The notes: a model not told the origin generated them from the letters alone. A stretch of 45,417 nucleotides of DNA from Collinsella sp. AM17-1 (GCF_003470665.1 NZ_QRJZ01000021.1:1-45417); one strand, 5' to 3'; shown: positions 23,013 to 31,694, counted from the stretch's first letter. Numbers and translations: made by a program.

Positions 23013-23048
23013 ACAACCCTCCCTACGTTCGGTCGCAGGGAGGGTTGT
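23013..23048 (-). promoter_or_regulatory. Hairpin sequestering the comF ribosome site
   Basis: ACAACCCTCCCT (23013-23024) and AGGGAGGGTTGT (23037-23048) are exact reverse complements with a 12-nt loop. In the minus-strand RNA the 3' arm contains GGGAGGG, the ribosome site for the TTG at 23009. No T-run follows, so it is better read as a translation switch than as a terminator of ricT, although a leaky terminator is possible. Confidence 0.65.
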
Positions 23049-23111
23049 TGATTCAGCGCTATGGTACCCCGACGCGATTGGGGTAAGGCGGGTTAAATCC
23101 GCTCGCGGGCG

Positions 23112-24812
23112 TTATTCGCCGGCGGGCGGTTGTGGTGCGGCCGAAGACGGGGTCGAGCCCTCGCCACCATCCTGGCGCGGCTTGCGGGAACGGCGACGAC
23201 GACGGCGCTTTTGACCCTGGTCGGCCGAGCCCTCGCCACCGCGATCCTCGCGCGGCTCGCGCTCGTCGCGAGCGGCGCCACGCGAAGCCTTGGCAGCCGC
23301 TCCCCCGCCATCTCCGGGACGACGGCGCGTGACCTTGACCTCGCCATCCGAGACCTGATCGGCCACGGAGGGCACTGAGGGCTTCTGCTGTGCGCCCGAG
23401 GAATGGCGACGGCGCGGACGCGGCGCGCGCTCCTCCTCGCCACGTGACTTGCCGCCCTTGTCGACAGGCGCATCGGAGGCCGAGGGACCCTTGGAAGCGG
23501 CACCAGCCTCGCGAGCAGCTGCGGCGCGGAAGGCGTCCTCGCGCTCCTCGCTCGACAGATGACGGCGACGACGGCGCGTGGGATTCATGCCACCGCCGCG
23601 ATTCTGCTGCTGGGGCTGTTGAACCTCGCGCTCGCGAGCGCCGTTCTTGCCGGCGGCTGCGGCCTCGCCGGCATCGGCAGAGCCCGCACGCTTGCGGCGG
23701 CGACGGCCGCCAGCGGCCTCCTCGGCCTCAGGCGTTGCGGCATTGCCACGGCCCTTTCCGCGGCCACGGCTCTCGCCCTGGCTCTGACCGGCGCGAGCAT
23801 CGGATTCGGCATCGCGACGACGGCGCTTGGGCATCGACGTGCCGGCCAGACGGTCGGCACTCGACAGGCCATCGCCCACGTCGACGCCGTTCTCGCGATC
23901 GAGCTCCATGAGCGCCAGGCGCATCTCGGGCGACTCGATGCGCTCGAGCACGTCGCGCGTCACGCAGTCGGGACGGCAATTGCAGCCCTGCTCGGCAGCT
24001 TTCTTCTTGCAGCCCTCAGAGCAGGTCATGTCGGCCAAGTTGACCTTAAAGACTTTGCCGTTCTCCAGGCGCAGCACTAGCTGCTCACGCGGCGTGTCGT
24101 ATTCCTGAATACGTGCCTTGCCAAGCGGCGTATCGATGAGCGTCTTCTTTTTGGGTGCACGGCTCTTAAAGTCCTTGTACGCCTCGAACTCATAGCGCAG
24201 ACAGCACATCAGGCGGCCGCACACGCCGCTGATCTTGGACGAGTTGAGCGGCAGGTCCTGCTCTTTTGCCATGCGAATCGAGACGGGCTCAAACTGTCCG
24301 CCAAAGCGCGTGCAGCAGAGCTCCTGTCCGCATTGGGCATAGCCGCCCACCAGGCGGGTCTCGTCGCGCACGCCGATCTGGCGCATGTCGACGCGAATGT
24401 GCAGCGTCGAGGACAGGTCCTTGACGAGCTGACGAAAATCGACGCGCTCCTCGGCCGCAAAGTAGAACACGGCCTTCTCGCCGCCAAACAGGTACTCGAC
24501 GCCGACCGGCTTCATCTCGAGGTCGAGCTCCTTGACCAGGCGACGGAAATCGACCATGGCCTCGTCGCCCTGGATGGCCAGATCATCGGCAAGCTGCAGG
24601 TCGATGTCGCTCGCCACGCGCAGCACGGGCTTGAGCGGCTGGCCGATCTCGTCCTGCGGTACCTCGAAGGGATCGGCCGTGACCAGGCCGATCTCGGTTC
24701 CGCGCTCGGTGGAGCAGATGGCATAATCGGCCTCGAGGATATCCAAATCCTGCGGGTCGAACCACAGGTCGCGCGAGGCGTAGGTAAACTTAACGGGTAC
24801 GACTAACGGCAT
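23112..24812 (-). CDS. ricT: RicT/YaaT (PSP1-domain) protein with long Arg-rich tail
   Basis: 566 residues; RicT of Bacillus is about 275. RicT belongs to the RicAFT (Y-complex) system that modulates RNase Y and phosphorelay. The PSP1 core (about 1-330) has cysteine clusters GGYAQCGQELCCTRFG (Cys161/166/167) and GVCGRLMCCLRYE (Cys198/203/204), plus CSEGCKKKAAEQGCNCRPDC, which could hold Fe-S or Zn. From about residue 327 to the end is a low-complexity tail rich in Arg, Ala, Gly and Glu with basic patches (KRRRR, GRRRRKR, TRRRRRH, KRRRRRR). That tail resembles RNA-binding disordered regions such as those of RNase E/G. ATG 24812 overlaps the end of holB by 10 nt, preceded by GAAGG, the classical tmk-holB-ricT order. 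Confidence 0.9.
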   Translation of the reverse strand: MPLVVPVKFTYASRDLWFDPQDLDILEADYAICSTERGTEIGLVTADPFEVPQDEIGQPLKPVLRVASDIDLQLADDLAIQGDEAMVDFRRLVKELDLEMKPVGVEYLFGGEKAVFYFAAEERVDFRQLVKDLSSTLHIRVDMRQIGVRDETRLVGGYAQCGQELCCTRFGGQFEPVSIRMAKEQDLPLNSSKISGVCGRLMCCLRYEFEAYKDFKSRAPKKKTLIDTPLGKARIQEYDTPREQLVLRLENGKVFKVNLADMTCSEGCKKKAAEQGCNCRPDCVTRDVLERIESPEMRLALMELDRENGVDVGDGLSSADRLAGTSMPKRRRRDAESDARAGQSQGESRGRGKGRGNAATPEAEEAAGGRRRRKRAGSADAGEAAAAGKNGAREREVQQPQQQNRGGGMNPTRRRRRHLSSEEREDAFRAAAAREAGAASKGPSASDAPVDKGGKSRGEEERAPRPRRRHSSGAQQKPSVPSVADQVSDGEVKVTRRRPGDGGGAAAKASRGAARDEREPREDRGGEGSADQGQKRRRRRRSRKPRQDGGEGSTPSSAAPQPPAGE

Positions 24813-25930
24813 TTCAGTGCCTTCCTGATATCGAACAGCATGACCTCGATGGCCAGCTGGGGAGTAACGTTTCTGGCGATGTTGCGCTCGGCGGTCGCGA
24901 CCGCCTCGAGCGCCTGGGTGGCACCCGCAACATTCGTCGCAGCGGCAAGCCGACCGATCGTGTCACGCACGTCTTCGTTCACCACGTCGGCCGCCTCGTC
25001 CTGAAGTGTCAGCAGCACGTCGCGCATGAGCGTCCGCGCGCTCGCCAGCGCTTCCATGATACCCGAACGCTCGCGCGCGTTGAGTTCGCGCTTGTTGCGG
25101 TCCTCAAGCTGCTTCAATGCTCCACGCGACAGGTAGTCGGCATTTTGCTCGAGTACCTTTTCCTGCGTGGACTTGACCTCGGCGAGCGGCGCCTTGACGG
25201 CGACGATGAGCGACTTGGCGCGACTGAGCACGTCGGCCTCGTCGGCGGCAATGAGTGAGTCGATGGCACGGACCATCTGACGGCGGGCGTCCTGGCGCTC
25301 GGCGCTCTTAAGAAACTCGATGCCGCGTGTGGGGCTTCCCGCCACGGCGACCGCCATGCGGCAACGCGCGGGGTCCTGGCCGGTGGCGCGGCTCACGGCC
25401 TGCGCGGCGACGGCGGGCGACACCAGCCGAAACGGCACGCACTGGCAGCGGCTCACGATGGTGGGCAGCATCACGTCTGCCGAGGTGCCCAGCAAGATGA
25501 ACATAACGCCCTCGGGCGGCTCCTCGAGTGTCTTGAGCAGTGCGTTGGCGGTGTTGGCGCGCAGTTGCTCGGCACGGTCGATGATGTAGACCTTGGCCTT
25601 GGCGCGAATGGGTGCCAGCGGCACGTCATCGAGCAGCTCGCGGGTCTGGGCAATAAGATAGCCCGTGGCGCTCTCGGGCGTGTAATAGTGCACGTCGGGA
25701 TGCGTATGCCGAGAGACGCGCACGCAACTGTCGCATGCGCCGCAGCCGTCCTGCTCGCACAGGAAGGCTTGGGCGAGCGCCCACGCGGCATCGAGCTTGC
25801 CCGCGCCGGGCGCGCCCAAAAACAGGTAGGCGTGCGATGCACGGCCGCTGGCGACGGCATTGGTCAAAAAGTCGCGCACGCGCTCTTGGGTGTCGAGCTT
25901 GGCCAGCAGGCTTGCCTGAGCGGGGGCCAT
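24803..25930 (-). CDS. holB: DNA polymerase III subunit delta prime
   Basis: 375 residues. Clamp-loader subunit in DNA replication. LGAPGAGK (38-45) is the P-loop remnant; CEQDGCGACDSC (58-69) is the zinc-binding Cys cluster seen in this family; VYIIDRAEQLRANTANALLKTLEEPPEGVMFIL is the highly conserved sensor/Walker-B-like region of delta prime/tau, followed by TIVSRCQCVPFR. ATG 25930 is directly after the tmk stop and preceded by GGAGG; an upstream frame to 25969 overlaps tmk. Operon tmk-holB-ricT. Confidence 0.94.
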   Translation of the reverse strand: MAPAQASLLAKLDTQERVRDFLTNAVASGRASHAYLFLGAPGAGKLDAAWALAQAFLCEQDGCGACDSCVRVSRHTHPDVHYYTPESATGYLIAQTRELLDDVPLAPIRAKAKVYIIDRAEQLRANTANALLKTLEEPPEGVMFILLGTSADVMLPTIVSRCQCVPFRLVSPAVAAQAVSRATGQDPARCRMAVAVAGSPTRGIEFLKSAERQDARRQMVRAIDSLIAADEADVLSRAKSLIVAVKAPLAEVKSTQEKVLEQNADYLSRGALKQLEDRNKRELNARERSGIMEALASARTLMRDVLLTLQDEAADVVNEDVRDTIGRLAAATNVAGATQALEAVATAERNIARNVTPQLAIEVMLFDIRKALKCR

Positions 25931-25931
25931 G

Positions 25932-26615
25932 TTACTCGGCCTCCTTGGCAAGCGCGGCGGCGACAGCATCCTGGGGGATATCGAGACCGTACGCGCGAAC
26001 CTGCTCGACCGTCTTCTCGAAAACTACCTCGACGGTCGTAGTGGCGTCGATGAGCTTTACGCGGTTTGGCTCCTCGGCAGCAATGGCGCAAAACCCCTCG
26101 TAGACACGCTCCTGGAATGCCATGCCCTTAGCCTCCATGCGATCTGCCGCGCCACGGGCTGCCATGCGTAGCGCCGCCTGCTCGGGCGTGATGTGGTAGA
26201 CGAGTGTGAGCGCCGGGTGCGTTCCCGCGACGGCCAGGTTGTTGGCGTCGCGCACCATCTGGCGATCGAGGCCGTCGGCAAACGCCTGGTAGCAGGTCGT
26301 GGAATCGTAGAAGCGATCGCACAGGACCACCTTGCCGGCAGCGAGGGCGGGCGCGATGACCTCGTGCACCAGCTGGGCACGCGCGGCCTCGTAGAGCAAC
26401 AGCTCGCAGGTATCGCCCATCGCCATATTGGCGGGGTCGAGCAGCAGGGCGCGGATCTTTTCGCTGATGGCGGTGCCGCCCGGTTCGCGCAGGCTCACAA
26501 CCTGGTGGCCAGCGAGCTCGAGCGCGCGAGCAAGCAGGCGCGCCTGCGTGGACTTGCCGGCACCGTCGACGCCCTCGAGCGTGATAAAGCTATGTTGAGC
26601 GGGCTCAAAAGCCAT
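25932..26615 (-). CDS. tmk: Thymidylate kinase
   Basis: 227 residues. Phosphorylates dTMP to dTDP in DNA precursor synthesis. P-loop LEGVDGAGKST (13-23), the DR(F/Y) motif VVLCDRFYDSTTCYQ, and lid region RMAARGAADRMEAKG. Slightly longer than E. coli Tmk. ATG 26615 is preceded by GGAAGGGG. First gene of the tmk-holB-ricT unit. Confidence 0.96.
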   Translation of the reverse strand: MAFEPAQHSFITLEGVDGAGKSTQARLLARALELAGHQVVSLREPGGTAISEKIRALLLDPANMAMGDTCELLLYEAARAQLVHEVIAPALAAGKVVLCDRFYDSTTCYQAFADGLDRQMVRDANNLAVAGTHPALTLVYHITPEQAALRMAARGAADRMEAKGMAFQERVYEGFCAIAAEEPNRVKLIDATTTVEVVFEKTVEQVRAYGLDIPQDAVAAALAKEAE

Positions 26616-26702
26616 GGACGCAGCCCCTTCCTACAAGGCGCGTAAATGCGGATATATCAACCAAGCCATGATACCCCAGGGACAGGCGCGCCCCAACGAT
26701 TA

Positions 26703-26762
26703 GCCGACAGTTAGGGACGTTCCTAAACTGCCGGCAGATAAGGAACGTCCCTAACTGCCGGC
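26703..26762. repeat. GGGACGTTCC-type hairpin repeat, copy 2
   Basis: Arms of 22 nt (26703-26724 and 26741-26762) pair with one mismatch around a loop that itself contains CTGCCGGCAG. It is nearly identical over 60 nt to copy 3 at 27823-27882, in the same orientation; the two bracket one gene. Confidence 0.9.
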
Positions 26763-26821
26763 TTCTTGGGGCAGTGGGTATAATCGTCGTATTGCATTGA
26801 AATGTGGCGAAAGGAGTGGCA

Positions 26822-27805
26822 ATGTCTCGGTATTGCGCCTCGTGCGGCAAGCTTCTTGAAGATAATGCCAAGTTCTGCACCTCGTGCGGTGCACCCGTTG
26901 AGCAAACAGCCGCGAGCGATAGCCAGCCCGCTTTTGAGCAGACCGGCTCCCTTGATACGCCGCAAGCCAAGGCGGACGACCCCCTCGCCTATAGCCCCGA
27001 CCCCGCCGCAAGGACCGAGGCCGTCGAGACCACGCAGCGCATACCCGTCGCGAGCGGCTCGCCCCAACAGCAGCCGGCTCCCGCATACGCGCCCGCTTCG
27101 CCACAGACCCCCGCTCCCAAAAAGAGCGGCACCGGGCCGCTTATCGCCGTTATCGTTGTGCTGGTGGCGATCATCATCGCCCTGGTCATCTTCTTTGCGA
27201 TCAGACCGTTCGACAACGCCGCCACGCAGACGACTGCCGAGGTAGCTAAGCTGCACCATGACGTCGACGACGATGACCTAAAGCCTCTCGGCGATCCCAA
27301 CAGCCTGTACGACGATGATGACGATGACGACGAGGATGGCGGCGAAGCGACCCTCTCCGAGCAAAACCTCTACCGTCGCCTGAGCGAGTACTACGACCTG
27401 CTCGAAGACCTCGACAACTACGTCCGTGGCTGCGCGCAGAACTTCAACGGCAACTATCTGGAAGAAGATCGAACCACCCGTCAAAATCTCGCCGACGTCG
27501 CCGAGCGCACGGAGGACACCATCGAGCAGTATTACGACATCGTCGAGGACCTGGACGTCCCGACGAGCTCCAAAAACTACAGCTCCTGGAAGGACATCAT
27601 CGCCCTGTACGACGACCTGGATCACCGCATTGACGCAATCAGTGATGCCTGGGAGATCAGCCTGAAATACGCCAAGCCTGCGGACCACAAGAATGAGATC
27701 GTGGCGCCGCTGTCGCGCGACAACGTGGCGGGCACCAATGACAATAAGTACCGCCTAGACTTTGAGGAGCGCTATCCCGGCGCCAAACCCGTCGAAGTGA
27801 ACTAG
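26822..27805 (+). CDS. Zinc-ribbon single-pass membrane protein
   Basis: 327 residues. The N-terminus YCASCGKLLEDNAKFCTSCG (4-23) is a double-CxxC zinc ribbon (Cys5, 8, 19, 22) typical of many membrane-associated proteins of Gram-positive bacteria. A Pro/Ala/Gln-rich linker follows, then one membrane segment (about 105-127, PLIAVIVVLVAIIIALVIFFAI). The outer part begins with an acidic run of Asp and contains a helical domain (NLYRRLSEYYDLLEDLDNYV ... TEDTIEQYYDIVEDLD). Probably a sensor, scaffold or envelope protein; no enzyme motif. ATG 26822 follows AAAGGAG. It is the only plus-strand gene for many kilobases and is bracketed by two repeat copies. Confidence 0.85.
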   Translation: MSRYCASCGKLLEDNAKFCTSCGAPVEQTAASDSQPAFEQTGSLDTPQAKADDPLAYSPDPAARTEAVETTQRIPVASGSPQQQPAPAYAPASPQTPAPKKSGTGPLIAVIVVLVAIIIALVIFFAIRPFDNAATQTTAEVAKLHHDVDDDDLKPLGDPNSLYDDDDDDDEDGGEATLSEQNLYRRLSEYYDLLEDLDNYVRGCAQNFNGNYLEEDRTTRQNLADVAERTEDTIEQYYDIVEDLDVPTSSKNYSSWKDIIALYDDLDHRIDAISDAWEISLKYAKPADHKNEIVAPLSRDNVAGTNDNKYRLDFEERYPGAKPVEVN

Positions 27806-27822
27806 CGCTTTGTCGTTCCCGA

Positions 27823-27882
27823 GCCGGCAGTTAGGGACGTTCCTAAACTGCCGGCAGAAAAGGAACGTCCCTAACTGCCGGT
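27823..27882. repeat. GGGACGTTCC-type hairpin repeat, copy 3
   Basis: Differs from copy 2 at only a few of 60 positions (GCCGGC for GCCGAC, AAAA for ATAA, and the last base). Starts 17 nt after the stop of the zinc-ribbon gene. Confidence 0.9.
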
Positions 27883-27883
27883 C

Positions 27884-27924
27884 AAAAAAACGAGCGAGGA
27901 TCATGAGACCCTCGCTCGTTTTTT
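27884..27924. terminator. Bidirectional terminator
   Basis: CGAGCGAGG (27891-27899) pairs with CCTCGCTCG (27910-27918); A-run before and T-run after serve both the zinc-ribbon gene (+) and the topoisomerase gene (-). Confidence 0.92.
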
Positions 27925-27946
27925 GGGCATTGTTTCGACTGCGCCG

Positions 27947-30538
27947 TTACTTGTCGGCGACCTTCTTGGCCGTCGTCTTCTTGGTGGTCGACTTCTTGGC
28001 AGTCGACTTTTTCGCCGTCGAAGTCTTCTTCGCAGCGGTCGTCTTCTTCGCCGTGCTCGCCTTGGTTGTGGTCTTGCGGCCGCGGGCGGGCTTCTTCTCC
28101 TTGGTCGGGCAGTCCATGTTCACGCAGATACGCCACGGGCCGCGCGCCGTGTTGACCACCACGATGGGAGCGCCGCACTCGGGACAAGTCTCGCCCGTCG
28201 CCTCGAGTTTTCCACGCGCCGGCAGTGGATAGCTCACGCCGCAATCGTCATAGTTGGTGCAGCGGATAAAGCGCTTGCCGCTCTTCTCGCTCTTGTGCGC
28301 GATCAGGTCGCCATGGCGTCCGGCCTCGGCACACACCTTGCACTCGCCCACCTTAAGGTCGGGCTCGTAGTTGGTGGGGCACGTGGGGTTCACGCAGATC
28401 TCGAAGGCCTTCTGGCGGAACGGCTGGCACTTAATGCGCGGCGCACCGCACTCGGGGCACACGGCGGCCTCGCCCTCGAGCGGGCTTACCTTGACGCCAC
28501 TCGGCACCGGATAGGTCACGTCGCAGTCGGGCCAGCCCATGCAGCCAATGAAGCTGCCGCGGGTCTTGGCGCTCGTCTTCATAACCAGGTCCTTGCCGCA
28601 CTTGGGGCAGGCGCCCACGCGCGCATCGGCCGTGACGGCGTCGCTGATGGCGTCGCCCAGCTCCTGCGTATGCTTGAGCAGCTCGTCGAGCACGCCGGCC
28701 AGCAGCGCACGCGAGTGCGTCACGACATGCTCTTCGGTGTCCTCGCCGCGCTCGACGCGAGTCATGTCGCCGTCGAGCTCGCTGGTCATATCGGGGCTCG
28801 TGATGCGCGGGGCAAACTGCGTCAGTGCATCGATGATGGCGATGCCCAGCTGGCTTGGCTCCACGGGATCGTTTTTGAGGTAGCGCACGGCGTACAGGCG
28901 CTCGATGATGCTCGCGCGCGTGGACTTGGTGCCCAGGCCGCGCTTTTCCATCTCCTGCACGAGCTTGCCCTGGCTGTAGCGCGCGGGCGGCTCGGTCTGC
29001 TTGGCCTCAAGCTTAATGTCGAACACGTCGACCATGTCGCCCTGCTCCAGCGGCGGCATCTGCTCGTCGCGCTTGAGTCCGTACGGATACGCCTCGCGGA
29101 AACCCGGGGTCACGAGCACATCGCCCGAAGCCACGAACGGCTCACCGTTCACGTCGAGCTCGAGCTTGGTGTTCTCGATGGTCGCGGGACCCATGAGTGT
29201 TGCTAGGAAGCGACGGGCGATGAGGTCGTAGAGCTTACGCTGGCCGCCGTCGAGCGTGGACGGATCGCCCTCGCCCGTGGGGTAGATAGGCGGGTGGTCG
29301 GTGGTCTCGACCTTGCCGCGTGTGGGCTTCATGGGACCGGCAAGCACCTTTTTGCACACGGGCGCCAGCGCCGGGTTGATCTTTGCCAGGTCGCTCACCA
29401 CGGCGCCCAGATCGAGCGTCGCGGGGTACACGGTATTGTCGACACGCGGGTAGCTGATGAGACCGGCCATGTAGAGGGACTCGGCGATGCGCATCGTACG
29501 CGCAGGCGAGATGCCCTCGGCCGCGGCGGCAGCCTGCAGCGAGGTCGTCGCGAACGGCGTGGGCGGCTGTTGCTTACGCGAACGCTTGGTCACCGCGGCG
29601 ACGGTTGCCGTCTTGGCGCCGTCGACGTGACCATACGCCGTCTCGGCAGCATCCTTGTCGGTAAAACGTGCCGTCTTGTGGGCAATCTTAAAGCGATCGT
29701 CCTCGGCAGCGCCCTGCGCGGCACCCATGCCGCGAATCTGCCAATAGTCCTCGGGCACAAACGCCATGCGCTCGCGCTCGCGCTCGACCACCAGGGCGAG
29801 CGTCGGCGTCTGCACGCGGCCGGCGGAACGCACGTTGCCAAAGCCGCCAAACTTGGCGAGCGTCAGGTAGCGCGTGAGCACCGCACCCCAAATGAGGTCG
29901 ATGTGCTGGCGGCTCTCGCCAGCGTCGGCCAGATTCTGGTCGAGCGAGACAAGATTATCGAAGGCCTGCGTAATCTCGGCCTTGGTAAACGAAGAATACT
30001 GGGCGCGGGCGACCGGCAAGTCCGGCGCGACCTCGCGCACCTTGTTGAGAGCGTCCGAACCGATCAGCTCACCCTCGCGATCGAAGTCCGTGGCGATGAT
30101 GACGCTGTCGGACTTTTTAGCGAGGTTCTTGAGCGAACGAATGAGTTCTTTCTCGGCCGGCAGCTTAATGACGGGCGCCCAGGTGAGATAGGGCAGGCTC
30201 TCGAGCTTCCAGCCCTTGATGGAGATACCGTCGGCAAGAAACGGCTTGCGCTTGGTGTCGTAGGGCGGACGAGCCAGGCCATCGGGCATGTCGGCCGGCA
30301 GCATTTCGCCGTCCTCCGTGACCGAATACCAGCCCAGCTTTTTATCGAACAGCACACTGTCGCAAAAATCGGGCGCCAGGATGTGACCGGCAAGGCCGAT
30401 GGTCACGCACTCCTCGCCCTTCCACTCAAAACGGTAGATGGCAGTGTTGTACACCTTGTCCTTTTTGGGCTTGCCCGTGGACAGACGCTCGGCGATCTGA
30501 CGCGCGGCGTCGTTTTTCTCGGCGATGATGAGCTTCAA
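27947..30538 (-). CDS. Type IA DNA topoisomerase with Zn fingers and H1-like tail
   Basis: 863 residues. Type IA topoisomerase: TOPRIM start MKLIIAEKNDAARQIAE (Glu7), DFDREGE (151-157), GNVRSAGRVQTPTL (235-246), and the active-site stretch LISYPRVDNTVYP with probable catalytic Tyr363 (Val where Thr is usual). About residues 620-810 hold four CxxC zinc-finger units (CPKCGKDLV, CPECGAP, CKVCAEAG, CPECGAPIV). The last 45 residues are Lys/Thr/Ala/Ser repeats (KKTTAKK-like), similar to histone H1 or actinobacterial HU tails and likely to bind DNA. The start is a TTG at 30538 preceded by AGGAG. Which topoisomerase class (I or III) it serves as is not settled by sequence alone. 54 nt after hypB. Confidence 0.93.
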   Translation of the reverse strand: MKLIIAEKNDAARQIAERLSTGKPKKDKVYNTAIYRFEWKGEECVTIGLAGHILAPDFCDSVLFDKKLGWYSVTEDGEMLPADMPDGLARPPYDTKRKPFLADGISIKGWKLESLPYLTWAPVIKLPAEKELIRSLKNLAKKSDSVIIATDFDREGELIGSDALNKVREVAPDLPVARAQYSSFTKAEITQAFDNLVSLDQNLADAGESRQHIDLIWGAVLTRYLTLAKFGGFGNVRSAGRVQTPTLALVVERERERMAFVPEDYWQIRGMGAAQGAAEDDRFKIAHKTARFTDKDAAETAYGHVDGAKTATVAAVTKRSRKQQPPTPFATTSLQAAAAAEGISPARTMRIAESLYMAGLISYPRVDNTVYPATLDLGAVVSDLAKINPALAPVCKKVLAGPMKPTRGKVETTDHPPIYPTGEGDPSTLDGGQRKLYDLIARRFLATLMGPATIENTKLELDVNGEPFVASGDVLVTPGFREAYPYGLKRDEQMPPLEQGDMVDVFDIKLEAKQTEPPARYSQGKLVQEMEKRGLGTKSTRASIIERLYAVRYLKNDPVEPSQLGIAIIDALTQFAPRITSPDMTSELDGDMTRVERGEDTEEHVVTHSRALLAGVLDELLKHTQELGDAISDAVTADARVGACPKCGKDLVMKTSAKTRGSFIGCMGWPDCDVTYPVPSGVKVSPLEGEAAVCPECGAPRIKCQPFRQKAFEICVNPTCPTNYEPDLKVGECKVCAEAGRHGDLIAHKSEKSGKRFIRCTNYDDCGVSYPLPARGKLEATGETCPECGAPIVVVNTARGPWRICVNMDCPTKEKKPARGRKTTTKASTAKKTTAAKKTSTAKKSTAKKSTTKKTTAKKVADK

Positions 30539-30592
30539 AAGAGGCTCCTATCTCGTATCTCTGCGGCTACGCCCGCCCGTATGGCGGCCGAC

Positions 30593-31276
30593 TTACGCCC
30601 TTGCTTGCTCAATCTGCCCGATGAGCCAATCGCACCAGGCATCCATGCCCTCGTCCTTGCGCGCGCTCACGGCAAACCGCGGCGCCTGCGGATTGAGGTC
30701 ATCGAGTGTCTTAGTATACCTATCCATGTCAAAATCGAAAGCCGGAGCCACGTCGACCTTGTTGAGCAGCTGCGCGCCGGCGTGTTGGAAGATGCCCGGG
30801 TACTTGATGGGCTTGTCGTCGCCCTCGGGCACCGAGAGAATCATGATGGACAGGTTCTCGCCCAGGTCAAAGTCGACCGGGCAGACCAGGTTGCCCACGT
30901 TTTCGATAAAGATGACGTCGATGTTCTCCAGACCCACAGCCTGGTCGAAGGCGTCGACGGCCTCCATGATCATGTTGCCCTCGAGGTGGCACAGGCCGCC
31001 CGTGTTGATCTGGATGGCGGGCATGCCGGCTTCCTTCATGGTGATGGCATCGACATCCGAGGCGATATCGCCCTCGATGACGGCACAGCGCAGGCCGGCT
31101 TTGTCACGCAGGCGCTCGTTGGTGCCCAGAATCGTAGTGGTCTTGCCCGAGCCAGGGCTCGACAGCACATTGATCACGTAGGTGTTTGTCTCATTAAATC
31201 GCTGACGCAGCTGATCTGCCAGGCGCTCGTTGCGCGACAGAATCGGCGATGCAATATCAATCGTTTTCTCGGCCAT
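30593..31276 (-). CDS. hypB: Hydrogenase nickel incorporation GTPase HypB
   Basis: 227 residues. GTPase that supplies nickel to [NiFe]-hydrogenase (and sometimes urease). P-loop SSPGSGKT (39-46), the metal-site motif NTGGLCHLEGNM (91-102) with Cys96 and His97, IENVGNLVCP (about 124-133), and LNKVDVAP as the guanine-specificity NKxD. It lacks the His-rich N-terminal nickel store found in some HypB. ATG 31276 is preceded by AAGGAG. Downstream of hypA; no hydrogenase structural genes are in the window. Confidence 0.96.
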   Translation of the reverse strand: MAEKTIDIASPILSRNERLADQLRQRFNETNTYVINVLSSPGSGKTTTILGTNERLRDKAGLRCAVIEGDIASDVDAITMKEAGMPAIQINTGGLCHLEGNMIMEAVDAFDQAVGLENIDVIFIENVGNLVCPVDFDLGENLSIMILSVPEGDDKPIKYPGIFQHAGAQLLNKVDVAPAFDFDMDRYTKTLDDLNPQAPRFAVSARKDEGMDAWCDWLIGQIEQARA

Positions 31277-31331
31277 ACTTAGCGCTCCTTACTTTGGCCC
31301 CTTTATACCCCATCACCAGATGGCTAGCGGG

Positions 31332-31688
31332 CTAATCGTCGGGGGTTTCGATTTCGATACTTGCGATATCGAGCTCGCGGCCGTGCAGTAGGCGCACGTT
31401 GGCACCACCACACTGGGGACAGCGACAGTGGAAGCGATCGTGGTCGAAAACCTCGCCGCAGTCCAGACACTCGCTTTGTGGATGGACCTCCTCCACGGCA
31501 AGCTCGCAGCCGCGCGTGAGCGGGTCCTCATCGCGAAACGTCTCCCACGCAAAGTCGAGCGCCTCGCGCACAACTTCGGTCATATCCCCGATACGCAGCG
31601 TTACCAAAACGGCGCGCGAGGCCCCCGCCCCACGCGCCGCGCGAATCACTGTATCGAGTATGCCGTTGACAATGCCAACCTCGTGCAT
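31332..31688 (-). CDS. hypA: Hydrogenase maturation protein HypA
   Basis: 118 residues, canonical size. Nickel chaperone acting with HypB. N-terminal MHE with His2, the nickel ligand; zinc site Cys74/Cys77 and Cys90/Cys93 (ECLDCGEVFDHDRFHCRCPQCGG). ATG 31688 is preceded by GAGGAG and starts 6 nt after tatC stops. Gene order tatA-tatC-hypA-hypB suggests joint expression with export of Tat substrates such as hydrogenase. Confidence 0.95.
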   Translation of the reverse strand: MHEVGIVNGILDTVIRAARGAGASRAVLVTLRIGDMTEVVREALDFAWETFRDEDPLTRGCELAVEEVHPQSECLDCGEVFDHDRFHCRCPQCGGANVRLLHGRELDIASIEIETPDD

Positions 31689-31694
31689 ACCGAT

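Noticed and set aside
27955..28090. Short tandem-like repeats resembling a CRISPR array
   Set aside because: They are codons of the Lys/Thr/Ala tail of the topoisomerase; no spacers or constant repeat length.
29294..31282. 662-codon plus-strand frame
   Set aside because: Antisense to the topoisomerase and hypB genes, which have clear motifs.
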